A stretch of 64,000 nt of DNA from Actinomadura latina NBRC 106108. Lineage in GTDB: Bacteria > Actinomycetota > Actinomycetes > Streptosporangiales > Streptosporangiaceae. The position numbers were made by a program, and so were the translations under genes. The notes beneath the pieces are model-generated. The model worked only from the letters and a program-made list of their open reading frames with translations. It did not search any database and was not told where the DNA came from. Below are positions 40,734-49,266 of this stretch, piece after piece. The stretch covers positions 28,648 through 92,647 of the forward strand of contig NZ_BCQS01000031.1 of the NCBI RefSeq assembly GCF_001552195.1. Reading direction: 5' to 3'. The stretch's first letter is position 1; each line of letters begins with the position of its first letter.

Positions 40734-42251
40734 ATGGCCGACTTCGTCGGAGCGCTCGACCAGGGCACCACCAGCACCCGCTTCATGATCTTCGACCACG
40801 GCGGCAACGAGGTCGCCCGCCACCAGCTGGAGCACGAGCAGGTCCTGCCGCGCGCCGGCTGGGTCGAGCACGACCCGACCGAGATCTGGGAGCGGACCCG
40901 CGCGGTCATCCAGTCCGGTCTCAACAAGGCGAACCTGAGCCACGCCGACCTGGCCGCCTTCGGCATCACCAACCAGCGCGAGACGGCCGTGGTGTGGAAC
41001 CGGCGCACCGGACGCCCGTACTACAACGCGATCGTCTGGCAGGACACCCGCACCGACCGCATCGCGTCCGCGCTCGAACGCGACGGGCGGGGCGAGACGA
41101 TCCGGCACCGCGCCGGGCTGCCGCCGGCGACCTACTTCTCCGCCGGCAAGGTCCAGTGGATCCTGGAGAACGTCGACGGGGTCCGTGAGGCCGCCGAGAA
41201 CGGCGACGCGATCTTCGGGAACATGGACACGTGGGTGCTGTGGAACCTCACCGGCGGACGCGACGGCGGTGTCCACGTGACCGACCCGACCAACGCCAGC
41301 CGCACCATGCTGATGGACCTGGAGACCCTCGACTGGGACGACCAGCTCCTGTCGTTCTTCGGCATCCCCCGCTCGATGCTGCCGGAGATCAAGCCGTCCT
41401 CCGCCCCCGAGCCGTACGGGACGACCACCGCGGACGGCCCGGTCGGCGGCGAGGTGCCGCTGACCGGCATCCTCGGCGACCAGCAGGCCGCGACGGTCGG
41501 GCAGGTGTGCTTCGCGCCCGGCGAGGCCAAGAACACCTACGGCACCGGCAACTTCCTGCTGCTGAACACCGGTGAGGAGCTCGTCCGGTCCAAGGCCGGG
41601 ATGCTCACGACGGTCTGCTACAAGTTCGGCGACCACCCGGCCGTGTACGCGCTGGAGGGGTCGATCGCGGTGACGGGGTCGGCGGTGCAGTGGCTGCGCG
41701 ACCAGCTGGGCATCATCTCCGGCGCCGCGCAGAGCGAGTCGCTGGCCCGGCAGGTCGACGACAACGGCGGCGTCTACTTCGTCCCGGCGTTCTCGGGCCT
41801 GTTCGCCCCGTACTGGCGGTCGGACGCGCGCGGCGCCATCGTCGGGCTGTCGCGGTTCAACACCAACGCCCACGTGGCCCGCGCGACCCTCGAGGCCATC
41901 TGCTACCAGTCCCGCGACGTCGTCGAGGCGATGCGCGAGGACTCCGGCGTCTCCCTGGACGTCCTCAAGGTCGACGGCGGCGTCACGGCCAACGAGCTGT
42001 GCATGCAGATGCAGGCCGACATCCTGGGCGTCCCGGTCTCCCGCCCGGTCGTCGCCGAGACCACCGCGCTCGGCGCCGCCTACGCCGCCGGCCTGGCCGT
42101 CGGATTCTGGAACACCACCGACGAACTCCGCCAGAACTGGAACGAGGACAAGCGCTGGGAACCCACCTGGACCGACGACCAGCGCCAGACCGGCTACGCC
42201 GGCTGGAAGAAGGCCGTCGAGCGCACCTACGGGTGGGTGGACGTCGACTGA
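40734..42251 (+). CDS. glpK: glycerol kinase
   Basis: A 505-residue FGGY kinase. The phosphate motif DQGTTSTR is at 9-16; GGDP-like and adenosine motifs follow as ILGDQQAATVGQ and KVDGGVTANELCMQMQADI. It phosphorylates glycerol to sn-glycerol 3-phosphate with ATP. ATG 40734 is preceded by AAGGGAGA. Full family length; no abnormality. No glpD or glycerol regulator is adjacent. Confidence 0.96.
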   Translation: MADFVGALDQGTTSTRFMIFDHGGNEVARHQLEHEQVLPRAGWVEHDPTEIWERTRAVIQSGLNKANLSHADLAAFGITNQRETAVVWNRRTGRPYYNAIVWQDTRTDRIASALERDGRGETIRHRAGLPPATYFSAGKVQWILENVDGVREAAENGDAIFGNMDTWVLWNLTGGRDGGVHVTDPTNASRTMLMDLETLDWDDQLLSFFGIPRSMLPEIKPSSAPEPYGTTTADGPVGGEVPLTGILGDQQAATVGQVCFAPGEAKNTYGTGNFLLLNTGEELVRSKAGMLTTVCYKFGDHPAVYALEGSIAVTGSAVQWLRDQLGIISGAAQSESLARQVDDNGGVYFVPAFSGLFAPYWRSDARGAIVGLSRFNTNAHVARATLEAICYQSRDVVEAMREDSGVSLDVLKVDGGVTANELCMQMQADILGVPVSRPVVAETTALGAAYAAGLAVGFWNTTDELRQNWNEDKRWEPTWTDDQRQTGYAGWKKAVERTYGWVDVD

Positions 42252-42291
42252 CACGGCGGTCCTTCTCATCGGGCGGAGGATGATCTAGCAT

Positions 42292-42321
42292 CCGGCCGGT
42301 GACCATCCCGTCACCGACCGG
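42292..42321 (+). terminator. hairpin after glpK
   Basis: CCGGCCGGTGAC (42292-42303) and GTCACCGACCGG (42310-42321) pair in 11 of 12 positions with a six-base loop. It is 41 bases past the glpK stop and 36 bases before the protease ATG, so it is either the glpFK terminator or a leader structure of the protease message. Confidence 0.6.
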
Positions 42322-42356
42322 AGTGCGCTCCGGGCCCGCCGAATAGAGGATGCCGC

Positions 42357-43193
42357 ATGCCCCGACGCCCCGCCGCAGCCGTCCTCGCCGCCGTCGCGGC
42401 GGCCGGGGCGCTCACCGCGGGCACCGCGCAGGCCGCTCCCGCCCCGCACCGGGGTACCGCCGCGGTCGACTTCACCGGGATCGTCGCGCTCGGCAACTGC
42501 TCGGGCTCGCTCGTGCGGGGGCCGCGCTCCCGCGACACCGACGCGGCGCTGGTCCTGACCAACGGCCACTGCCTGGAGTCGGGGATGCCCGAGCCCGGCG
42601 AGGTCATCGTGGACCGGCCGTCGTCCAGGACGTTCAGGCTCCTCGACCGGACGGGCCGCGGCGACCTCGGCACCCTCCGGGCAACACGGGTCGAGTACGC
42701 CACGATGACCGGTACCGACGTGACCGTCTACCGGCTGAACAGCAGCTACGCCGCGATCCGGAGGCGGTACGGCGTCCCCGCCCTGCCGCTGTCGGCGGCC
42801 GGGCCGCGCGCGGGCACGGAGATCCGGGTCGTGTCCGGCTACTGGCGGAGGATCTATGGTTGCGAGATCGACGCGGTCGTGTACCGGCTGCGCGAGGCCG
42901 GCTGGACGTGGCGGGACTCCCTCCGGTACACGCCGCAGTGCGAGACGGTCCACGGCACGTCCGGCTCACCGATCATCGACGCCCGCACGCGCCGGGTCGT
43001 CGGCGTCAACAACACCGGCAACGACGACGGTGAGCGCTGCACGCTCAACAACCCCTGCGAGGTCGACCGCCAGGGCCGGATCACCGTCCGCCATGGCATC
43101 CACTACGGGCAGCAGACCTACCTGCTCGCCCGCTGCCTGGGCGCGGGCAACGACGTGGTGCTGGGCAGGACGTGCGCGCTCCCGAGGCCCTGA
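42357..43193 (+). CDS. secreted trypsin-like serine protease
   Basis: A 278-residue family S1-like peptidase. An Ala-rich signal peptide ends near TAQAAPAP. The triad is visible as His71 (TNGHC), Asp121 (GTDVTVY) and Ser202 (HGTSGSP). Six or more Cys residues can form disulfides, expected for an exported enzyme. No obvious propeptide is seen. It probably degrades extracellular protein, though some such proteins lack activity. It ends three bases from the convergent sigma factor gene. No inhibitor gene is adjacent. Confidence 0.88.
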   Translation: MPRRPAAAVLAAVAAAGALTAGTAQAAPAPHRGTAAVDFTGIVALGNCSGSLVRGPRSRDTDAALVLTNGHCLESGMPEPGEVIVDRPSSRTFRLLDRTGRGDLGTLRATRVEYATMTGTDVTVYRLNSSYAAIRRRYGVPALPLSAAGPRAGTEIRVVSGYWRRIYGCEIDAVVYRLREAGWTWRDSLRYTPQCETVHGTSGSPIIDARTRRVVGVNNTGNDDGERCTLNNPCEVDRQGRITVRHGIHYGQQTYLLARCLGAGNDVVLGRTCALPRP

Positions 43194-43196
43194 CTC

Positions 43197-43982
43197 TCAG
43201 CCCTCCGCCAGCAGGCCCATGCGGAGCCGGTCGAGGGTGGCGCGGAGCAGGCGGGAGACGTGCATCTGGGACAGACCGATCTGCTCGGCGATCTGCGTCT
43301 GGGTCTTGTTGCCGAAGAACCGCAGCAGCAGGATCGTGCGCTCGCGTTCGGGCAGGTCGTCTATCAGCGGGGCGAGGGCGTGGCCGTCGATGAAGGCGTC
43401 CAGCGCCGGGTCGTCCGAGCCGAGGTACTCGCCGACCGTGCCGTTCTCGCCGCTCGGCGACCCGTCCGCCGGTGCCTCCAGGGACAGCGGGCGGTAGGCG
43501 TCGCAGGCGATGATGACCTCGACGGTCTCCTCCTGGGTGATGTCCATGAGCGAGGAGATCTCCGCGGTCGTGGGGGAGCGGCCGTGCTCGCGGGTGAACT
43601 CCTGCATGGTGCGCTGGAGGATCGGCCGCAGCTCCTGGATGCGGCGCGACACCCGGATGCCCCATGTCTTGTCGCGGAAGTGCCGCTTCACCTCGCCCGT
43701 CACCACGGGGTAGGCGTAGGTGACGAAGCGGTCGCCGATCCCCGGGTCGAACCGGTTGATGGCCTTGACCAGCCCCAGGTAGGGGACCTGCTGGAGGTCG
43801 TCCAGGGGCTCCCCGCGATTGGCGTACCGGCGCGCCACGCCACGGACCAGCGGGGCGTGCATGTCGACGATGCGCGCCCGCAGCCGCTCCCGCCGGGGAT
43901 CGTCCTCCCCGAGCGTCTTCATCTCCGCGAGCAGGATCTCGGTCTGGCCGTCGTTGAACCGGTTCGTCTGCGCCGACGTCAT
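43197..43982 (-). CDS. RNA polymerase sigma factor, SigB/SigF/SigG group
   Basis: A 261-residue group 3 sigma factor from ATG 43982 (AAGGGGAAG upstream). Region 2 contains QQVPYLGLVKAINRFDPGIGDRF and TYAYPVVTGEVKRHFRD, region 3 HGRSPTTAEISSLMDI, and region 4 LPERERTILLLRFFGNKTQTQIAEQIGLSQMHVSRLL. In streptomycetes this group directs stress and sporulation genes and is controlled by RsbW-like anti-sigma factors, none of which are adjacent. A GTGT-N15-GGGTAG element of its own type of promoter lies about 65 bases upstream, so it may be autoregulated. Confidence 0.92.
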   Translation of the reverse strand: MTSAQTNRFNDGQTEILLAEMKTLGEDDPRRERLRARIVDMHAPLVRGVARRYANRGEPLDDLQQVPYLGLVKAINRFDPGIGDRFVTYAYPVVTGEVKRHFRDKTWGIRVSRRIQELRPILQRTMQEFTREHGRSPTTAEISSLMDITQEETVEVIIACDAYRPLSLEAPADGSPSGENGTVGEYLGSDDPALDAFIDGHALAPLIDDLPERERTILLLRFFGNKTQTQIAEQIGLSQMHVSRLLRATLDRLRMGLLAEG

Positions 43983-44046
43983 GCGGATGCTTCCCCTTTC
44001 GGACGAGGCCGGCGAGGGCAGGGGGCTGTCGCTCGGTGCGGTCCCC

Positions 44047-44071
44047 CTACCCGGCAGAAAAGTGATCACAC
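44047..44071 (-). promoter_or_regulatory. sigma-B-like promoter for the sigma factor gene
   Basis: On the minus strand GTGT (44068-44071) and GGGTAG (44047-44052) are separated by 15 bases, matching the GNNT-N14-16-GGGTAY-like consensus of actinomycete sigma-B-type promoters except for the last base. It reads toward the sigma gene start at 43982. Confidence 0.55.
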
Positions 44072-44090
44072 GGTCCGGCCGGCATCGCGC

Positions 44091-44115
44091 GGATAGACGC
44101 ACGTCAGGCGGGTAA
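44091..44115 (+). promoter_or_regulatory. sigma-B-like promoter for the SRPBCC gene
   Basis: GGAT (44091-44094), 15 bases, then GGGTAA (44110-44115) fits GNNT-N14-16-GGGTA and lies 28 bases before the SRPBCC start. With its divergent twin it suggests both genes are read by the SigB-type factor. Confidence 0.5.
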
Positions 44116-44143
44116 CCGGGCGGTGAGGCAGGAGGTGGGAGCC

Positions 44144-44605
44144 GTGAGCACGATCACCGAATCGGTCAACGTCACCGTCCCGATCCGCGCCGCCTACGAC
44201 CAGTGGACGCAGTTCGAGACGTTCCCGCGGTTCATGGACGGCATCGAGGAGATCCGCCGGCTCGACGACACGACCCTGCACTGGACGACGCGGATCGCCG
44301 GCGTCACCCGCGAGTTCGACGCGCGCATCACCGAGCAGCTGCCCGACGAGCGCGTCGCCTGGAAGTCCCTGGACGGGCCGACCCACGCCGGCGTCGTGAC
44401 GTTCCACCGCCTGGACGAGACCACCACCCGCATCACCGCGCAGCTGGAGATCGACCCCGAGGGCTTCGCGGAGAAGGCCGGGGACCGGCTCGGCGCCCTG
44501 ACGCACCGCGTGCGGGGAGACCTGCGGCGGTTCAAGACCTTCATCGAGGCGCGCGGCGTCCAGACCGGCGGCCGGCGGGGCCGGGCCGACCGCCCCGAAC
44601 CCTGA
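44144..44605 (+). CDS. SRPBCC (START-like/cyclase) family protein
   Basis: About 153 residues beginning at GTG 44144 with GGAGG upstream. The SRPBCC fold is shown by STITESVNVTVPIRAAYDQW, FETFPRFMDGIEEIRRL and the C-terminal long helix LGALTHRVRGDLRRFKTFIE. Members bind hydrophobic ligands or act as cyclases; small copies like this are common next to stress sigma factors in actinobacteria (recalled). A charged tail follows the fold. It stands 22 bases upstream of the fluoride exporter genes. Confidence 0.85.
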   Translation: MSTITESVNVTVPIRAAYDQWTQFETFPRFMDGIEEIRRLDDTTLHWTTRIAGVTREFDARITEQLPDERVAWKSLDGPTHAGVVTFHRLDETTTRITAQLEIDPEGFAEKAGDRLGALTHRVRGDLRRFKTFIEARGVQTGGRRGRADRPEP

Positions 44606-44627
44606 CCGGGGGGTAGATTGGGGCGCC

Positions 44628-45104
44628 ATGCCCGCACCTCCCGTGGACCCCGATGTCGATCTGCACGTCCCGCAGCAGCGCGCCGAGCTGCGGCAGGCGC
44701 CCTGGGAGACGCTGGGGGCGATCTCGGCGGGCGGCGTCCTCGGCGCGCTCGCGCGGTACGGGCTGAGCAGCGCGTTCCCGTACGGCCCGGGGGAGTTCCC
44801 GTGGCCGGTCTTCTGGATCAACGTCTCGGGCTGCCTGCTGATCGGCGCGCTGATGGTGCTGATCACCGAGGTGCGCCGCGCGCACCGGCTCGTCCGGCCG
44901 TTCCTCGGCGTGGGAGTGCTCGGCGGGTTCACCACGTTCTCGACCTACACGGTCGACGTCCAGCGGGCGGTGGCGCACGGCGCGCCGCGGATCGGGCTCG
45001 CCTACCTCGCGCTGACGCTCGCCGCCGCGCTCGCCGCCGTCCTCGCCGGGGTGCGGCTGACCAGGTCGCTGATCCGCCGCCGGGCCGCGGAGGCCGGCGA
45101 GTGA
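44628..45104 (+). CDS. crcB: fluoride exporter subunit CrcB/FluC 1
   Basis: A 158-residue four-helix membrane protein with a 35-residue cytoplasmic lead. Family motifs are GALARYGL, PVFWINVSGCLLIG and GGFTTFSTYTVD (the sodium/Phe-box helix break). FluC channels are dual-topology dimers; here two genes in tandem are expected to give a heterodimer. It overlaps the next gene by GTGA. No fluoride riboswitch fits in the 22-base gap upstream. Confidence 0.93.
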   Translation: MPAPPVDPDVDLHVPQQRAELRQAPWETLGAISAGGVLGALARYGLSSAFPYGPGEFPWPVFWINVSGCLLIGALMVLITEVRRAHRLVRPFLGVGVLGGFTTFSTYTVDVQRAVAHGAPRIGLAYLALTLAAALAAVLAGVRLTRSLIRRRAAEAGE

Positions 45105-45463
45105 CGATCCTGCTGATCGCGCTGGGCGCCGCGTTCGGCGCTCCGCTGCGCTACCTGACCGACCGCGCGGTCCAGGCACGGCACGACTCGGTGTTCCCCT
45201 GGGGGACGTTCACCGTCAACGTCGCGGGATCGTTCCTGCTGGGCCTCCTCGCGGCGCTGCCGGCGGACGGCGGCGTGATGGCCTTCGCCGGGACGGGCTT
45301 CTGCGGCGCCCTGAGCACGTACTCCACGTTCGGTTTCGAGACGCTGCGGCTGGCCGAGACCGGGGCCCGCTCCTACGCGGTGCTCAACGCCGCGGCGAGC
45401 ATCGCGGCGGGGCTGGGCGCCGCCTACTGCGGCATGGTCGTGGCCCAGGCGCTGCCGGGGTGA
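45101..45463 (+). CDS. crcB: fluoride exporter subunit CrcB/FluC 2
   Basis: A 120-residue four-helix protein with APLRYLTDRAVQ, TVNVAGSFLLGLLA and CGALSTYSTFGFET. The GTG at 45101 overlaps the previous stop. It probably pairs with the first subunit to export toxic fluoride. It is the shorter copy, lacking the N-terminal extension. Confidence 0.93.
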   Translation: MTILLIALGAAFGAPLRYLTDRAVQARHDSVFPWGTFTVNVAGSFLLGLLAALPADGGVMAFAGTGFCGALSTYSTFGFETLRLAETGARSYAVLNAAASIAAGLGAAYCGMVVAQALPG

Positions 45464-45726
45464 AACGTGGTGCGGCCCATGCTCGTAGTTCGGGGCACTT
45501 GGCTCCGAGCTCGCGAGTGGGCCGCGAGGTGACTCTCCCCATAAGGCCGTGTCCGTAAACCGGAAGGTGTCTGAAGTGTCGCCCGAGGGGCAGGTCAACG
45601 TGCCGGGCGCGGCACGCCCACGGCGCGGCCGGGCCGCCGGCCGGGCGGTACATGGGACGGACGGCCACGGGTAGCAGCCAGGAGAAGCATCTGGCCAGGG
45701 TCAAGGTGGCGCAGGGAGGCTAGCGG
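45464..45726. promoter_or_regulatory. 263-base gap upstream of the pyruvyl transferase with a motif shared with 57751-57772
   Basis: At 45556-45577 TAAACnnGAAGGTnnnnnAAGT occurs with the same internal spacing as at 57751-57772 upstream of the GT2 gene. CGTGCC-gggcgc-GGCACG (45599-45616) is a small perfect hairpin. The gene start has GGGAGG at 45714-45719. No gene was found in the gap. Confidence 0.45.
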
Positions 45727-46620
45727 ATGCGGGTCCTGGTGGCAGGGTGGCCGAGATTCCTCCACGGTGAGGCGACGGCGGGCGACGTCCTCGCCATGGA
45801 GGCCGTGCGGCGGGGCCTGGCCGCCGCGCAGGTCGAGTGCGACCTCGCGTGGAGCCCGGTCTTCCGGCCGGGCGGCCTGGACCTGGACCGCGCCCACCCC
45901 GCCTCCTACACGCACCTGGTGTTCGCGTGCGGGCCGCTGCACGGACCGCAGATCGAGGAGCTGCACCACCGGTACGCGCGCTGCACCCGCGTCGCCGTGG
46001 GCGTCTCGGTCATCGACCCGGACGACCCGGCGGTCACCGGGTTCGACGCCGTCCTGGCGCGCGACGCACCGGGGGAGGCGCCGCGGCACGACCTGGCGGC
46101 GCAGCCGGCGACCCCGCCGGTGCCGGTCGTCGGCGTCGTCCTCGCGCCCGGCCAGCGGGAGTACGGCGGGCGGCGGCTGCACGACCGGATCCAGCGGGAG
46201 CTGACGGACTGGCTCGCCGCGCGCGAGTGCGCGCGGCTGCCCCTGGACACGCGGCTCGATCCGCGCGACTGGCGCCTGTTCGGCACGGCGGCCGAACTGG
46301 AGTCGGTGCTGCGCAGGCTCGATCTGGTGGTGACGACCCGGCTGCACGGGCTCGTCCTGGCGCTGAAGAACGGCGTGCCCCCGCTGGCCGTGGACCCGGT
46401 GGGCGGCGGCGCGAAGGTCACCGCGCAGGCGCGGGCGTGGTCGTGGCCCGCCGTCGTGACCGTGCCGGGGGACCGGCGGGACGAGCCGCTGCTGGACGCG
46501 GCCGAGCTCGACCGGTGGTGGGACTGGGCGCTGTCGCCCGGGGGAGCCGGGAGGGCGCCCGCGGTCGCGGCGGACGGCGCGGTGATCGGCGAGCTGCTGG
46601 ACGTGCTCGGCGCGCGCTGA
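45727..46620 (+). CDS. polysaccharide pyruvyl transferase family protein
   Basis: A 297-residue protein of the PF04230-type family. The C-terminal active-site region VTTRLHGLVLALKNGVPPL and DPVGGGAKVTAQARAW is characteristic. These enzymes transfer pyruvate from PEP to sugars of exopolysaccharides or secondary cell-wall polymers as ketals; related copies serve other acceptors. The location next to the heptose glycan operon suggests it decorates that glycan. It is convergent with the operon and ends at a strong shared terminator. Confidence 0.88.
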   Translation: MRVLVAGWPRFLHGEATAGDVLAMEAVRRGLAAAQVECDLAWSPVFRPGGLDLDRAHPASYTHLVFACGPLHGPQIEELHHRYARCTRVAVGVSVIDPDDPAVTGFDAVLARDAPGEAPRHDLAAQPATPPVPVVGVVLAPGQREYGGRRLHDRIQRELTDWLAARECARLPLDTRLDPRDWRLFGTAAELESVLRRLDLVVTTRLHGLVLALKNGVPPLAVDPVGGGAKVTAQARAWSWPAVVTVPGDRRDEPLLDAAELDRWWDWALSPGGAGRAPAVAADGAVIGELLDVLGAR

Positions 46621-46623
46621 ACG

Positions 46624-46660
46624 CGCGGCGGCCGCGATGAGGCTCATCGCGGCCGCCGCG
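46624..46660. terminator. strong bidirectional terminator hairpin
   Basis: A perfect 17-bp stem, 46624-46640 with 46644-46660, closes a three-base GGC loop. It lies between the pyruvyl transferase stop (46620) and the epimerase stop (46673), so it can end both transcripts. Confidence 0.88.
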
Positions 46661-46672
46661 TCGTGTCGCAGG

Positions 46673-47629
46673 TCAGGCGGTGCGGGCGACGAGCAGCTCC
46701 CTGCCGAACCACTCGATGGTGCTGCGCAGGCCCTCCTCGACCGTGATGCGGGGACGCCAGCCGAGCACGTCCTCGGCCAGGCGGGTGTCCGGGCGCCGGA
46801 CGCGCGGGTCGTCCTCGGGACGGCCGATGAACCGGATCCCGGACGGCGAGCCGGTCAGCTCGATGATCAGCTGCGCGAGGTCCGCCATGGAGATCTCGTA
46901 CGGGCTGCCGATGTTGACCGGCCCCGGGTGGCCGGCCAGGGCGAGGGCGAGGATGCCGCGGACGGTGTCGTCCACGTGGCAGATCGAGCGCGTCTGCGAG
47001 CCGTCCCCGGTCACCGTGAGGTCCTCGCCGGTCAGCGCCTGCCGCAGGAACGTCGGGATGGCGCGGCCGTCGTCGGGGCGCATCCGCGGCCCGTAGGTGT
47101 TGAAGATCCGCACGATCGCCGCGTCGAGGCCGCGGGAGTGCCGGAACGCCGACGTCAGCGCCTCGCCGAACCGCTTGGCCTCGTCGTACACGCTGCGCGG
47201 CCCGACCGGGTTCACGTTGCCCCAGTACGACTCGGGCTGCGGGTGCACCAGCGGGTCCCCGTACACCTCGGAGGTGGAGGCGAGGACGAACCGGGCGCCC
47301 TTGGCCTCGGCCAGTTCGAGCGCGTTGCGGGTACCCTGGCTGCCGACCTCCAGCGTCTGGATCGGGTACCGCAGGTAGTCGGCCGGCGACGCGGCCGACG
47401 CGAGGTGGAAGACGCAGCCGACGTCGCCCGGCACGCTCACCGGCTCGGTGAGGTCGCGCTTCAGGAAGGTGAAGTCCCGCCGGCCGGTCAGGTGCGCGAT
47501 GTTGCGGGACGTCCCCGTCAGCAGGTTGTCCATGCACACCACCGAGATCCCCTCGGCGAGGAGCGCCTCGCACAGGTGCGAGCCGAGGAAGCCGGACCCT
47601 CCGGTGACGACGGCGCGTGGATGTCTCAT
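46673..47629 (-). CDS. NAD-dependent epimerase, UDP-glucuronate decarboxylase-like
   Basis: A 318-residue extended SDR. The N-terminus has VVTGGSGFLGSHL (NAD), and ASTSEVYGDP plus SVYDEAKRFGEAL supply the catalytic Thr/Tyr/Lys. ESYWGNVNPVGPRS and GDGSQTRSICHVDD are typical of UDP-xylose synthase-type enzymes (UDP-glucuronate to UDP-xylose), although dTDP-sugar enzymes are close relatives. It is the last gene of the glycan operon, nine bases after the GT9 gene, with a GAGGGGGAAC ribosome site. It probably supplies a pentose or activated sugar for the glycan. Confidence 0.87.
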   Translation of the reverse strand: MRHPRAVVTGGSGFLGSHLCEALLAEGISVVCMDNLLTGTSRNIAHLTGRRDFTFLKRDLTEPVSVPGDVGCVFHLASAASPADYLRYPIQTLEVGSQGTRNALELAEAKGARFVLASTSEVYGDPLVHPQPESYWGNVNPVGPRSVYDEAKRFGEALTSAFRHSRGLDAAIVRIFNTYGPRMRPDDGRAIPTFLRQALTGEDLTVTGDGSQTRSICHVDDTVRGILALALAGHPGPVNIGSPYEISMADLAQLIIELTGSPSGIRFIGRPEDDPRVRRPDTRLAEDVLGWRPRITVEEGLRSTIEWFGRELLVARTA

Positions 47630-47638
47630 CGTTCCCCC

Positions 47639-48598
47639 TCATCGTTTCTCGTGGGTGAGCACCGTCCCGGCGGCCTCGACGGCCTGGTCCGCGGATATCT
47701 CCAGCAGGCCGGGACAGGGCTCGCGCCCGTGCGGGTCGCCGTGGCGGCCCGCCCACAGGACGCGGTGCTCGGCGCGGTCGGGCGGTCCCCAGCGGCCGGG
47801 CGGCGTCGGGCCGAACAGCAGCACCGACGGTGTGCGGAAGGCGGTCGCGAGGTGCGCGACGCCGGTGTCGCCGCACACCACCAGCCGGGCCGCCGCGACG
47901 AGCGCGGCGAGCTCCGGCAGGGGAGTGCGGCCGGAGAGGTCGGCGGACTCGTCCAGCCCGGCGAGGTCCACGACGCGGCGGGCGAGGCCCGTCTCGCCGG
48001 GGCCGCCGGTCACGACGACGCGCTCGCCGCGGTCCCGCAGCGCCGCCGCGACCGCCGCGAACCGCTCGGCGGGCCAGCGGCGCGCGGGGAACGCGGCGCC
48101 CGGATGGACGACGGCGGCGCCCGGCGCGGGCGACGCGGCCGCGGGGACCGGCAGGTCCAGGTCGGCGGGGTCGGCGTCGAACCCGTAGAAGGCGGTGAGC
48201 CGGCACCAGCGCGCGACCTCGTGCTCGCCGGGGTCCCACTCCGGCCCGCCGGTGTGCGGCGCGGCGGGGCAGGCGAAGGCCAGCAGCCGGCCCGGCCGCG
48301 GGGCCGCGAGGAGCCGGTGGCTCCGCGGCCCGGATCCGTGCAGGTTGACGGCGACGTCCACCGGCCCGGCGGCGGGAAGCGGAGCGTCCAGGCCGTCCGC
48401 CGGGAGGACGCCGTCGACCGCGCCGGTCGCGCGGGCCAGCGGGGCGAGCTCCGCCGGCGCGGCCAGCGTGATCCGGGCGTCCGGCAGCCCCCGCCGCAGC
48501 GCCCGCAACGCCGGGACGGCGGTCAGCAGGTCCCCGAGCCCCAGCGCGCGCAGCACCAGCACGCGCGAGGCCGGGACGAGGCGGGATGTCACGGCCAC
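47639..48598 (-). CDS. GT9 heptosyltransferase-like glycosyltransferase (second copy)
   Basis: A 319-residue GT9 family protein. VLVLRALGLGDLLTAVPAL at the N-terminus and VVHPGAAFPARRWP, CGDTGVAHLATAFRTPSVLLFGPT toward the C-terminus are the heptosyltransferase pattern. It should transfer a heptose from ADP-heptose to a glycan acceptor on the cytoplasmic face. The GTG at 48598 overlaps the SDR gene's end by 10 bases. Two GT9 genes in one operon suggest two heptosyl additions. Confidence 0.9.
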   Translation of the reverse strand: MAVTSRLVPASRVLVLRALGLGDLLTAVPALRALRRGLPDARITLAAPAELAPLARATGAVDGVLPADGLDAPLPAAGPVDVAVNLHGSGPRSHRLLAAPRPGRLLAFACPAAPHTGGPEWDPGEHEVARWCRLTAFYGFDADPADLDLPVPAAASPAPGAAVVHPGAAFPARRWPAERFAAVAAALRDRGERVVVTGGPGETGLARRVVDLAGLDESADLSGRTPLPELAALVAAARLVVCGDTGVAHLATAFRTPSVLLFGPTPPGRWGPPDRAEHRVLWAGRHGDPHGREPCPGLLEISADQAVEAAGTVLTHEKR

Positions 48599-49266
48599 GA
48601 AGGCTCATGGGAGGGGCAGACGACGAGTTCGCGCACCTCGCAGCCGGCCGGCTGGGCGAGCGCGAACGCGACGGCCGCCGCCACGTCCTCGGGCCGGTTC
48701 AGCTCGGCGTCCGCGCCGGGCTTGTACTGGTCGGGGCGGTCGTCGAAGAACGCGGTGTCCATCCCGCCGGGCACGATCATCGTGACGCCGACCTTCCCGG
48801 CCATCTCGGCGGCGAACGCCCGGGTGAAGCCGACGACGCCGAACTTGGAGGCGCAGTACGCGGTCGCGTCGCTCAGCGCGCGGAACCCGAGCGTGGACGC
48901 GACGGTCACGATCCGCCCGTGCGGCTCGTTCTCCAGGTAGGGGAGCGCGGCGCGGACGACGGCGGCGGTGCCGAGCAGGTTCACCTGGATCACCCGCTCC
49001 CAGTCCTCGGCGGGGACCTCGCAGAGCGTCCCGCAGGCGTCGATGCCGGCGGCGGTGACGACGGCGTTCAGCCCCCCGGCGGCGCGCGCCAGGCCGTGCA
49101 CGGCGCGTTCGGCGCACCGCCGGTCGGCCAGGTCGGCCTGCATGTGCTCGAAGTCGTCCTTCGGCGGGTGCCGGTCGAGGACGAGCGGACGTCCGCCGTC
49201 GTCGGCGACCCTGCGTGCGACGGCCGCGCCGAGACCGGAGGAGCCACCGGTGATGAGGACGTTCAT
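48589..49266 (-). CDS. short-chain dehydrogenase within the glycan operon
   Basis: A 225-residue classical SDR. LITGGSSGLGAAV is the cofactor motif (about 4-16) and STLGF with AYCASKFG holds the catalytic Ser, Tyr and Lys. The C-terminal GMDTAFFDDRPDQYKPGAD loop is a feature of small dehydrogenases of this group. Its ATG overlaps the hldE stop. The likely role is oxidation or reduction of a sugar nucleotide or of a heptose intermediate, inferred only from context. Confidence 0.87.
   Translation of the reverse strand: MNVLITGGSSGLGAAVARRVADDGGRPLVLDRHPPKDDFEHMQADLADRRCAERAVHGLARAAGGLNAVVTAAGIDACGTLCEVPAEDWERVIQVNLLGTAAVVRAALPYLENEPHGRIVTVASTLGFRALSDATAYCASKFGVVGFTRAFAAEMAGKVGVTMIVPGGMDTAFFDDRPDQYKPGADAELNRPEDVAAAVAFALAQPAGCEVRELVVCPSHEPSWP

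Noticed and set aside
44606..44627. Fluoride riboswitch before the first crcB gene
   Set aside because: Only 22 bases separate it from the upstream gene, too short for the crcB motif, and the characteristic pseudoknot bases are absent.
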